64,000 bases of DNA from contig CAZNFR010000001.1 in assembly GCA_964572225.1 (NCBI GenBank), forward strand, positions 1-64,000, read 5' to 3'. Numbering within the stretch: the stretch's first letter is position 1; each line of letters opens with the position of its first letter. This stretch comes from CAZNFR01 sp964572225. GTDB taxonomy: Bacteria; Bacteroidota; Bacteroidia; Bacteroidales; GCA-2748055. Under the pieces are notes generated by a model. The model did not search any database. It was not told the origin of the DNA and was given only the letters and a program-made list of their open reading frames with translations. This document shows positions 42,407 to 49,809 of the stretch, piece after piece. The position numbers were made by a program, and so were the translations under genes.

Positions 42407-43651
42407 TTACAAATCTTTTGGATAGCATAAAAAATGTTTCTTAACCCGGGAGGATATGTTCATGAAGTTCATCAGGTCCGTAGCCTGCTCAAGATCAAGG
42501 ATCTCCCCGGATTTTTGAAGGATTTTTATTTTGTCGTCCCAATCGTCGTAGGCCTGGTTGTATATTTCCCCGTGATTGAGAAAAAATGAGGCTTCTTCCG
42601 GGGTCATCGAATATTTATTCATGATTTGTTCGAGTTTTGACCGAACTTTTCCCTCATCAAAGGGGGTGGTTGCTATCTCTACCCGAAAAAGTTTCCGGTT
42701 CAGAAGGTTTGAGCATAATCTGGAGAGCACCCTGTCTTTATGTTCCGACCATACTTTTGCAGCGGAGAGGATGTCGTTATCATCCAGACTGGCAAACCGG
42801 CCGAGCATCCTGCCCTTTTCTGCGGTATTAAAAATGGCGGGTTCACCCTGGTTTTGAAGGAAAAAGATTAGGGCAGGTGTGCCAAAAAGCTTTTCGCCTT
42901 CCAGGCTTAGTTGTCTGGCTCTGCGAAGGATCTTGATCAGCAGGTTTTCCACGGAAATTACGGTTTTATGGTAGTAGACCTGCCAATACATCAGTCTTCG
43001 CGCAATAAGGAACTTTTCAATGGAGTAGATCCCTTTTTTATCTACCACCAACTGATCATTTCTCACATTCAGCATTTTTATGATCCGGTCGGAACCTATC
43101 ACCCCTTCGGTAACCCCGGTAAAAAAACTGTCCCTTTTCAGGTAGTCAAGCCTGTCAACATCCAGTTGTCCGCTTATCAACTGATGTAAAAATGTTTTGG
43201 AGTATTCCCCCCTGAAGATCTCCAGGCAGAGGGAAAGCCTGCCCTCAAATTCCACATTCAGTTCCTCCATAAACAGCATGGATAGTTCTTCATGGGAATT
43301 ACCCTCAATAATGCTGTTCTCAAGGGAGTGGGAGAAGGGGCCGTGACCAATATCATGAAGCAGGATTGCCGTGATGGCAGCTTCCGACTCTTCCGGGGTA
43401 ATTTCATGCCCCTTGGAGCGAATAACTTCAATTGCCTGGGTCATCAGGTATCCTGCACCCAGAGCATGCTGGAAACGGGTATGGTTGGCCCCCGGATATA
43501 CGAAGCTGGTGAGTCCCAGTTGCCTTATTCTTCTTAAGCGCTGGAACCAGGGATGCTCTATGATCGCAAAATGAAGGTCTGACGGGAAGCTGATAAATCC
43601 GTAGACCGGATCGTTAATGATTTTGCCTCTGTTCCTTTGTAATGAATCCAA
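42407..43651 (-). CDS. HD-superfamily phosphohydrolase (dGTPase-like)
   Basis: HD-domain protein of 414 residues related to dGTP triphosphohydrolases and the YdhJ/SAMHD1-like group. Metal ligands are His62 (NHTRFQHALG), His99-Asp100 (LLHDIGHGPFSHSLE) and the Asp in LDVDRLDYLKRD, so the site is complete. Likely substrate is a nucleotide triphosphate, but the family is mixed. The only start consistent with the full N-terminus (KIINDPVYGFISF) is a TTG at 43651. A strong promoter whose start point would be about 13 bases upstream supports this start. Confidence 0.88.
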   Translation of the reverse strand: MDSLQRNRGKIINDPVYGFISFPSDLHFAIIEHPWFQRLRRIRQLGLTSFVYPGANHTRFQHALGAGYLMTQAIEVIRSKGHEITPEESEAAITAILLHDIGHGPFSHSLENSIIEGNSHEELSMLFMEELNVEFEGRLSLCLEIFRGEYSKTFLHQLISGQLDVDRLDYLKRDSFFTGVTEGVIGSDRIIKMLNVRNDQLVVDKKGIYSIEKFLIARRLMYWQVYYHKTVISVENLLIKILRRARQLSLEGEKLFGTPALIFFLQNQGEPAIFNTAEKGRMLGRFASLDDNDILSAAKVWSEHKDRVLSRLCSNLLNRKLFRVEIATTPFDEGKVRSKLEQIMNKYSMTPEEASFFLNHGEIYNQAYDDWDDKIKILQKSGEILDLEQATDLMNFMNISSRVKKHFLCYPKDL

Positions 43652-43670
43652 ACAAAATAATTTAGTAAGT

Positions 43671-43701
43671 CAAATATAGTCCGATTAGGATAATTATCAA
43701 A
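43671..43701 (-). promoter_or_regulatory. Bacteroidota-type promoter of HD gene
   Basis: On the minus strand TTTG (43701-43698), a 19-bp spacer and TATATTTG (43678-43671) match the consensus exactly. Transcription would start near 43664, giving a leader of about 13 bases to the TTG start at 43651. Confidence 0.7.
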
Positions 43702-43720
43702 AATAATCCCGGATATAAAA

Positions 43721-43757
43721 AAAGCCTCATCCGGAGCAGGCCGTCCGGAGAGGCTTT
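43721..43757 (-). terminator. Rho-independent terminator
   Basis: Stem arms AAAGCCTC (43721-43728) and GAGGCTTT (43750-43757), extended by CCGGA/TCCGG (43731-43735 with 43744-43748) past a small bulge. On the minus strand it leads into a T run, ending the lipoprotein transcript 21 bp past its stop. Confidence 0.85.
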
Positions 43758-43777
43758 AGTTTCAAGATCATAAAATT

Positions 43778-44341
43778 TTATTTACCCCAGCCTGAAAGAG
43801 GAATGGAATTAAAGGCACCTCCGGTCACGGATATGGTTTCCGGAAGGTCCGGATCGGTCGAGCTTACGTAAAAAGTACCCGAAAAAGTACCTGAGATGGA
43901 GTTGGATGAGATTTTCACAATATCGATGGACCCTTCACCGGTAACCCCTACATAGCTGGTATACTGATCATTGCGGTAATCGGCCATGGAGATCGATGCC
44001 CAGGAAGTTCCTTCCTCATCTACAGTGAACTGATATTCTTTCTCCTGAAGATCGTTTGCATCATAAACAGAGATTACCAGTGCATTTTCGCCCTGAGCCG
44101 ATTTTTTCCCGTAACTGCCGGTGATGGTCAGACTCTGACCCGGGGTCCCGAAAAGCGAAAAATCCAGAATAACCGCTGCTGCATCGGTCATGGTAAAGGT
44201 ATCGTCACCGAGTTTGAATACTACCTGTCCGGGATTAGCGTCGCCTACCTTGCCGTCGCCATCGCCGTTATCATCTTTTTTACACTGGGTGAATCCCACC
44301 AGGATCAGGGCCAGGAAGAGAAGTTTACTTATTAATTTCAT
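43778..44341 (-). CDS. Lipoprotein of unknown function
   Basis: Probable lipoprotein of 187 residues. I start it at the ATG at 44341 because MKLISKLLFLALILVGFTQC is a normal lipoprotein signal with lipobox GFTQC (Cys20); a longer open frame upstream to 44449 encodes nothing signal-like. The mature part begins with an Asp/Gly-rich spacer (KKDDNGDGDGK) and has beta-strand patterns in alternating Ser/Thr-rich stretches (SNSISGTFSGTFYVSSTD). No catalytic motif is visible; a beta-sandwich surface protein is plausible. It is monocistronic and ends in the terminator at 43721-43757. Confidence 0.75.
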   Translation of the reverse strand: MKLISKLLFLALILVGFTQCKKDDNGDGDGKVGDANPGQVVFKLGDDTFTMTDAAAVILDFSLFGTPGQSLTITGSYGKKSAQGENALVISVYDANDLQEKEYQFTVDEEGTSWASISMADYRNDQYTSYVGVTGEGSIDIVKISSNSISGTFSGTFYVSSTDPDLPETISVTGGAFNSIPLSGWGK

Positions 44342-44469
44342 GGTTTTAAAGTTTGGGTTAGAACGAAACGAAAAGTACAAAGCACAAACGATATTAACAA
44401 AAATATCTGCATCCTGGTTCACTATTTCTTTCACTAATTTTACAGCCATAGCTATTTTGAGTTTAAAAT

Positions 44470-44500
44470 TTTGGATATTAAATGATTATTCGTATTTTTG
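44470..44500 (+). promoter_or_regulatory. Bacteroidota-type promoter of rimP-nusA-infB
   Basis: TTTG (44470-44473), a 19-bp spacer and TATTTTTG (44493-44500) match the -33/-7 consensus. Transcription would start near 44507, leaving a leader of about 56 bases before rimP. This also rules out an in-frame ATG at 44482, which lies inside the promoter. Confidence 0.75.
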
Positions 44501-44524
44501 CGGCTCAAAGCCGATACAAAAGTG

Positions 44525-44549
44525 TAGGGGACAAAAGTCCCCTATTTTA
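44525..44549 (+). promoter_or_regulatory. Terminator-like hairpin in rimP leader
   Basis: Perfect 8-bp stem TAGGGGAC/GTCCCCTA (44525-44532 with 44537-44544) with an AAAA loop, followed directly by TTTTATT. It stands between the promoter and rimP, 14 bp before the ATG, and would act as a leader attenuator. Terminator-like hairpins before rimP-nusA are known in other bacteria (the rimP leader); NusA itself modulates such sites, so feedback is likely. Confidence 0.7.
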
Positions 44550-44562
44550 TTGGAGGTCAATT

Positions 44563-45030
44563 ATGCCGGACAGGGAAAGACTTATAACTTTTGTGGAAGA
44601 AAAGGTGGCCCTTAAGGGGGGTTTCCTGGTCGATATACATATGAGTCAGTCAAACCATATTCAGGTGTTTGTAGATCACCCGGAGGGCTTCAGCATCGAT
44701 GATTCTGTGGCTCTGAGCAGGGAGATCACCGCCGAATTTGACCGGGATAAGGAGGATTATGATCTGGAGGTTTCCTCCCCGGGTCTTTCGCAGCCGCTTA
44801 AGGTTTTGCCACAGTATCACAAAAATCTGGGGCGGCAGGTGGAGGTGTTGATGACAGACGGGACCAGGATAAAGGGGACCCTGTTATCGGTTTTGGAAGA
44901 TAAGATTGTAGTGGAGACCAGGGAGAAGAAGAAGCTGGAGAACAAGAAAGGAAAGAAGATGGTAATAGAGCAGTCTGAGCTTCCCTTCTCCGGAATTAAA
45001 TCGACCAAAGTTGTAGTTTCATTTAAATAA
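44563..45030 (+). CDS. rimP: Ribosome maturation factor RimP
   Basis: RimP of 155 residues, needed for 30S subunit maturation. The segment YDLEVSSPGLSQPLK is the family signature and the C-terminal half is the Sm-like domain (GRQVEVLMTDGTRIKGTLLSV). I start it at ATG 44563, preceded by GGAGG at 44552-44556, a rare clear ribosome-binding site in this window; an upstream ATG at 44482 lies in the promoter. It begins the rimP-nusA-infB operon, with nusA 16 bp downstream. The C-terminal Lys-rich stretch (TREKKKLENKKGKKM) is somewhat more basic than usual. Confidence 0.94.
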   Translation: MPDRERLITFVEEKVALKGGFLVDIHMSQSNHIQVFVDHPEGFSIDDSVALSREITAEFDRDKEDYDLEVSSPGLSQPLKVLPQYHKNLGRQVEVLMTDGTRIKGTLLSVLEDKIVVETREKKKLENKKGKKMVIEQSELPFSGIKSTKVVVSFK

Positions 45031-45046
45031 CAACATTTTAAACGCA

Positions 45047-46285
45047 ATGGATAATGTGAATTTAACCGACACTTTTTCAGAATTTAAGGAACTGAAAAAT
45101 ATTGACCGGGTAACCATGATGAGTGTGCTTGAGGACGTATTTCGTTCCATGCTCATTCGAAAATACGGTACCGATGAGAATTTCGACATCATTATCAACA
45201 TTGATAAGGGTGACTTTGAGATTTGGCATAACCGGGAAGTTGTGGAAGATGGTGAGGTTGAGGATCCCAACGTTCAGATTTCGCTTACGGAAGCCAAAAA
45301 AATTGACGAGGATTATGAGGTAGGGGAGGAAGTGACCGACGAAGTGAAGCTTCTAAGTTTTGGGCGAAGAGCCATTCTGGCTCTCCGTCAGAATCTGACG
45401 GCCCGTATACTTGAACTGGAGAAGAATAACCTTTATGCAAAATACAAGGACAGGATAGGAGAAATTGTGACCGGCGAGGTTTATCAGGTCTGGAAGCGGG
45501 AGATCCTGGTTCTGGATGATGAGGGAAATGAGCTTATCCTTCCCAAATCCGAGCAAATTCCTTCAGACTATTTCCGTAAGGGGGATACCATAAGGGCGGT
45601 AGTGATTCGTGTGGATATGAGGAACAACAATCCTCTGATCATTCTCTCGAGGACCTCCCCTGTATTCCTGGAGCGTTTGTTTGAGTTGGAGGTTCCGGAG
45701 ATCTTCGACGGATTGATCACCATTAAGAACATTGTAAGGGTTCCGGGTGAAAGGGCCAAGGTAGCGGTGGAGTCTTACGATGAAAGGATAGATCCGGTAG
45801 GTGCCTGTGTGGGTATGAAAGGATCCCGGATCCATGGGATTGTGAGGGAGTTGAAGAATGAAAATATCGATGTGATCAATTTCACCAACAATGTTCAGCT
45901 TTACATAACCCGGTCGCTGAGCCCGGCCAAGATCAGCAACATAAAAATTACCGAAGGGGACAAGCGGGCCGAAGTTTTCCTGGAGCCCAAGGAGGTGTCG
46001 CTTGCTATTGGAAAAGGCGGATTAAACATCCGGCTTGCTAGTCAGCTTACCGGATACGATATTGATGTATACCGTGAGACCGGAGACGAGGATGATGAAG
46101 ATGTGAATCTGGAGGAATTCTCCGATGAGATTGACGGATGGATCATCGATGAGCTGAAGGCCATTGGATGCGACACGGCAAAATCGGTTCTGGACCTTGA
46201 TGCAGCTGACCTGGTTAAGAGGACGGACCTTGAGGAAGAGACCGTAAAAGAAGTTTTGAAAATTTTACGAGCAGAATTTGAATAA
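45047..46285 (+). CDS. nusA: Transcription termination/antitermination factor NusA
   Basis: NusA of 412 residues. The N-terminal RNA polymerase-binding domain (1-125) is followed by S1 (about 130-200) and two KH domains (GACVGMKGSRIHGIVRELKNE and LAIGKGGLNIRLASQLTGYDI, with the GxxG loops). The C-terminus ends in a short helix-hairpin-helix-like part (IGCDTAKSVLDLDAADLVKR) rather than the two acidic repeats of E. coli, normal for this phylum. Middle gene of the rimP-nusA-infB operon. Confidence 0.96.
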   Translation: MDNVNLTDTFSEFKELKNIDRVTMMSVLEDVFRSMLIRKYGTDENFDIIINIDKGDFEIWHNREVVEDGEVEDPNVQISLTEAKKIDEDYEVGEEVTDEVKLLSFGRRAILALRQNLTARILELEKNNLYAKYKDRIGEIVTGEVYQVWKREILVLDDEGNELILPKSEQIPSDYFRKGDTIRAVVIRVDMRNNNPLIILSRTSPVFLERLFELEVPEIFDGLITIKNIVRVPGERAKVAVESYDERIDPVGACVGMKGSRIHGIVRELKNENIDVINFTNNVQLYITRSLSPAKISNIKITEGDKRAEVFLEPKEVSLAIGKGGLNIRLASQLTGYDIDVYRETGDEDDEDVNLEEFSDEIDGWIIDELKAIGCDTAKSVLDLDAADLVKRTDLEEETVKEVLKILRAEFE

Positions 46286-46341
46286 AATCTTTGATAAGTT
46301 TTAATTTAGCGGATCTGCAAAAAGAACAGGTATAATATTGT

Positions 46342-49257
46342 ATGGCAGAAATCAAAGCAATCAGACTAAGCAAACTTGCCCGGGAGTTCAACGTTGGAAT
46401 ATCAACCATTGTTGAATTTCTTCATAAGAAAGGTCATGACATTGATTCGAATCCGAATACCAAGGTCACATCCGACCTTTATGACCTGCTTGTGAAGGAG
46501 TATAGTTCCGACCTGGACGAAAAGAAGAAATCCGAGAAGTTCAGCATGAAGAACCTCAGGGAGAAGAAGGAAAGCATTACCCTGGATGATGTTCAGACGG
46601 AAGCCGAACCGGAGGAGGAGCAGGAATTGCTTGTAAAGGATACGTCTGCCGGGAAAACTCCCAAGGAAGACACGGTTAAAAAGGAAGAAAAGCCTGTTGA
46701 GGAAAAGCCTGCAGAAGAGGAAAAGCCATCGCGGGGACCTAAAGTTTTGGGTAAGGTTGATCTGGATCAGCTTTCAGGAAAGAGGAAGCCTGCTCCGAAG
46801 AAAGAGGAGGAAAAAAAGGAACCCTTAAAGGAGGAGCCTGCCAGCGAACCGGTTGTCGAAGAAAAAGAGGAGAAAAAAACTACCGGACCCAAAGTGGTGG
46901 GTAAGATAGACCTGGAGAAGGACAAAAAGAAGGCTCCCAGGCCGGCAGAGCAGGAAAAGAAAAAGGAAGAAGAGCCCAAAAAAGAGGAATCCAAACCCCC
47001 TGCCGGGGAACCGGCTTCTGAAAAGCCTGTGGCTGAGGAGCCCGTGAAAGAAGAGCCCGCGAAAGAAGAGCCGAAAAAAGAGGAGAAAAAGAAGGAGGAG
47101 GATAATCTTATCCCGACTCGTTTCGAGAAATTATCCGGTCCCACGGTGGTTGGAAAAATTGATCTTCCGGAGAAGAGGGAGCCTCAGAAGAAACCTGTTG
47201 CGACTTCCAAGGACCCCATGGGGGATCAGAGTAAGAAAAAAAGAAAGCGAATCCGTAAGGATCCGGGAAGAGTCAGACTTGAAAACAAGGATGACGACAG
47301 GTCCGGTCAGAAGAAGGGGGGTAAAAAGAAGAAAAAACTTCACCGTCCCGAAGTTAATGAGGAGGATGTACAAAAGCAGATCAAGGACACTCTGGCGAAG
47401 CTGACATCAAAAGGCTCCAAATCCAAGGGTTCAAAATACAGAAGGGAGAAAAGGGATACGGTTCACCAGAAATTGCAGGCTGAGCTACAGGCCCAGGAGG
47501 AGGAAAAGAATGTATTGAAGGTTACCGAGTTTGTGTCGGTGAGTGAGCTTTCCAGTATGATGAACGTTCCGGTGAACCAGGTGATCCAAACCTGTATGAA
47601 CCTGGGACTTTTCGTTTCGATAAATCAGAGACTGGATGCAGAAACCCTGGTACTGGTGGCCGATGAGTTTGGATACAAGGTTGAATTTATTAGTGCCGAT
47701 CTTCAGGACTCGGTAGTAGAGGCGGAGGATGATCCCGAAAAGCTGACCCCAAGATTTCCTATTGTCACGGTTATGGGACATGTTGACCATGGAAAGACCA
47801 AGCTTCTCGACTATATCCGGAACGCCAATGTTATTGCCGGTGAAGCCGGGGGTATAACCCAGCATATCGGCGCCTATTCGGTTGAACTGGATGACGGGAG
47901 GAAGATCACTTTCCTGGATACACCCGGTCATGAGGCATTTACCGCCATGCGGGCCAGGGGTGCTCAGATCACCGACGTGGCAATTATCGTGGTAGCCGCC
48001 GACGACGGGGTGATGCCGCAAACCGTGGAAGCCATCAACCACGCTTCTGCAGCGGGGGTACCCATTGTTTTTGCCGTTAATAAGATAGATAAGCCCACTG
48101 CGAATCCCGACAAGATTAAGGAGGAGCTTGCCAATATGAATTACCTGGTGGAAGACTGGGGAGGTAAGTACCAATCCCAGGATATATCTGCCAAGAACGG
48201 GGTTGCCATAGAGGATCTTCTGGAGAAGGTGCTTCTCGAGGCGGAATTGCTGGAGCTGAAAGCCGATGCTACGCGTCCTGCTACTGGCGTGGTAATTGAA
48301 TCATCTCTCGACCGCGGGCGGGGATACATGGCCACCATTCTGGTACAGACCGGAACTCTGCGGGCAGGGGATATCGTCCTGGCCGGCAGTCATTATGGGC
48401 ACGTGAAGGCTATGTATAATGAGAGAGGCTCAAGGATAGAGGAGGCAGGGCCTTCCACTCCGGTGCTGATACTCGGGCTCGATGGGGCACCTCAGGCGGG
48501 TGATCGTTTCAAGGTAATGGAAACCGACCGTGAGGCCAAGGAACAAGCCGTAAGACGTGAGCAGCTTCAACGCGAACAGGAATTACGTACACAAAAACAC
48601 ATTACCCTGGATGAGATTGGCCGAAGGATTGCCATTGGAAACTTCAAGGAACTGAATCTTATCGTGAAAGGGGATGTGGATGGATCGGTTGAGGCACTGA
48701 GCGACAGTTTGCTGAAACTTTCCACCGAAGAGATCCAGGTGAACATCAAACATAAGGCGGTAGGACAGATCTCCGAATCGGATATCCTCCTGGCTGCTGC
48801 TTCCAATGCCATTGTCATTGGTTTCCAGGTGAGGCCATCGCTGAGTGCAAGGAAACTGGCAGAGCAGGAGCAGATCGATATCCGGCTTTATTCCATTATT
48901 TACGACGCCATCGAAGAGATCAAGGCCGCCATGGAAGGAATGTTGTCGCCCGAAATTCGGGAACAGGTTGTGGCCACTCTGGAGGTGCTGGATGTATTCA
49001 AGATCACCAAAGTGGGTAGCATCGCAGGCTGTATCGTCAAGGAAGGAAAAATAAACCGGAACTCAAAGGTGAGGGTGATCCGGGACGGGATTGTGGTTTA
49101 CAGTGGTGAACTGGGTTCGTTGAAACGTTTCAAGGACGATGCGAAGGAGGTGGTAAGCGGACTCGAATGCGGATTGAATATTGAGAATTTCAATGATATA
49201 AAGGTAGACGATGTAATCGAAGCGTATACCGAAGTAGAGGTTAAGAAAACCCTTTAG
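46342..49257 (+). CDS. infB: Translation initiation factor IF-2
   Basis: IF-2 of 971 residues, the GTPase that brings initiator tRNA to the ribosome. Residues 1-55 are the N-terminal IF2 domain (IRLSKLAREFNVGISTIVEFL). Residues about 60-390 are a Lys/Glu/Pro-rich disordered linker with a motif GP-x-V-(V/L)-G-K-(I/V)-D-L repeated at about 132, 182 and 266. A second IF2_N-like domain precedes the G domain, with G1 GHVDHGKT at 479-486, DTPGHEAF, and NKID. Domains II, III and IV complete the protein. It follows nusA by 56 bp and ends before a terminator. Confidence 0.97.
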   Translation: MAEIKAIRLSKLAREFNVGISTIVEFLHKKGHDIDSNPNTKVTSDLYDLLVKEYSSDLDEKKKSEKFSMKNLREKKESITLDDVQTEAEPEEEQELLVKDTSAGKTPKEDTVKKEEKPVEEKPAEEEKPSRGPKVLGKVDLDQLSGKRKPAPKKEEEKKEPLKEEPASEPVVEEKEEKKTTGPKVVGKIDLEKDKKKAPRPAEQEKKKEEEPKKEESKPPAGEPASEKPVAEEPVKEEPAKEEPKKEEKKKEEDNLIPTRFEKLSGPTVVGKIDLPEKREPQKKPVATSKDPMGDQSKKKRKRIRKDPGRVRLENKDDDRSGQKKGGKKKKKLHRPEVNEEDVQKQIKDTLAKLTSKGSKSKGSKYRREKRDTVHQKLQAELQAQEEEKNVLKVTEFVSVSELSSMMNVPVNQVIQTCMNLGLFVSINQRLDAETLVLVADEFGYKVEFISADLQDSVVEAEDDPEKLTPRFPIVTVMGHVDHGKTKLLDYIRNANVIAGEAGGITQHIGAYSVELDDGRKITFLDTPGHEAFTAMRARGAQITDVAIIVVAADDGVMPQTVEAINHASAAGVPIVFAVNKIDKPTANPDKIKEELANMNYLVEDWGGKYQSQDISAKNGVAIEDLLEKVLLEAELLELKADATRPATGVVIESSLDRGRGYMATILVQTGTLRAGDIVLAGSHYGHVKAMYNERGSRIEEAGPSTPVLILGLDGAPQAGDRFKVMETDREAKEQAVRREQLQREQELRTQKHITLDEIGRRIAIGNFKELNLIVKGDVDGSVEALSDSLLKLSTEEIQVNIKHKAVGQISESDILLAAASNAIVIGFQVRPSLSARKLAEQEQIDIRLYSIIYDAIEEIKAAMEGMLSPEIREQVVATLEVLDVFKITKVGSIAGCIVKEGKINRNSKVRVIRDGIVVYSGELGSLKRFKDDAKEVVSGLECGLNIENFNDIKVDDVIEAYTEVEVKKTL

Positions 49258-49294
49258 GACAGAGCTTACCCGAAAATAATCAGAAGAGAAAAGT

Positions 49295-49344
49295 AAATTC
49301 CCGGAGACCCTTCAGCCTTGAAGAGATTTCCGGGGATTTTTTTT
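49295..49344 (+). terminator. Terminator of rimP-nusA-infB operon
   Basis: An 11-bp stem AAATTCCCGGA (49295-49305) with TCCGGGGATTT (49329-49339), one G-T pair, and a T run to 49344. It lies 38 bp past the infB stop and 2 bp from the convergent gcvH stop, so it could serve both directions. Confidence 0.8.
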
Positions 49345-49346
49345 GA

Positions 49347-49721
49347 TTATACCAGTTTCTTGTAATCGGCGGCCGACAATAGCTGGCCAACCTGGGAAGA
49401 GTCGCTGAGCTTGATCTTGATCAGCCAGCCTTGGCCGTAAGGTTCTTCGTTTACAATTTCAGGATTGTCGGAGAGTTTTTCATTTACCTCAGAAACTTCG
49501 CCCGAAACGGGCATGAAGAGGTCCGACACGGTTTTTACGGCTTCAATGGTTCCAAAAGTCTCGCCCTGATCCAGGTTTTCCCCTTCGGTTTCGATTTCAA
49601 CAAAAACGACATCACCGAGTTCGGAGGTGGCAAATTCGGTTATGCCCACCACGCCGGTGTCGCCTTCAATTTTGATCCATTCGTGTTCTTTGGTGTACTT
49701 GAGGTTATCGGGAAAATTCAT
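49347..49721 (-). CDS. gcvH: Glycine cleavage system H protein
   Basis: GcvH of 124 residues, the lipoyl carrier of the glycine cleavage system. Lys63 in GTIEAVKTVSDLF is the lipoylated residue, and KEHEWIKIEGDTGVVGITEFA is the usual N-terminal pattern. No gcvT or gcvP is nearby, which is common in this phylum. A -7 box TACCTTTG lies at 49761-49754 on the minus strand, about 33 bp before the ATG, so it is probably transcribed alone. Confidence 0.95.
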   Translation of the reverse strand: MNFPDNLKYTKEHEWIKIEGDTGVVGITEFATSELGDVVFVEIETEGENLDQGETFGTIEAVKTVSDLFMPVSGEVSEVNEKLSDNPEIVNEEPYGQGWLIKIKLSDSSQVGQLLSAADYKKLV

Positions 49722-49753
49722 ATTTGATAGGATTTTGAATTAATGATCACTTT

Positions 49754-49761
49754 CAAAGGTA
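49754..49761 (-). promoter_or_regulatory. -7 promoter element of gcvH
   Basis: On the minus strand this is TACCTTTG, matching TAnnTTTG, with a predicted start near 49747 and a leader of about 26 bases. No TTTG is seen 19-21 bp upstream. Confidence 0.45.
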
Positions 49762-49809
49762 GTATTTTTTGAAGGAAATTGCTTATGACAAAAAACATGT
49801 TTGGGGGCC

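Noticed and set aside
44342..44449. Upstream ATG extending the lipoprotein by 36 residues
   Set aside because: It would bury a perfect lipoprotein signal peptide inside the chain.
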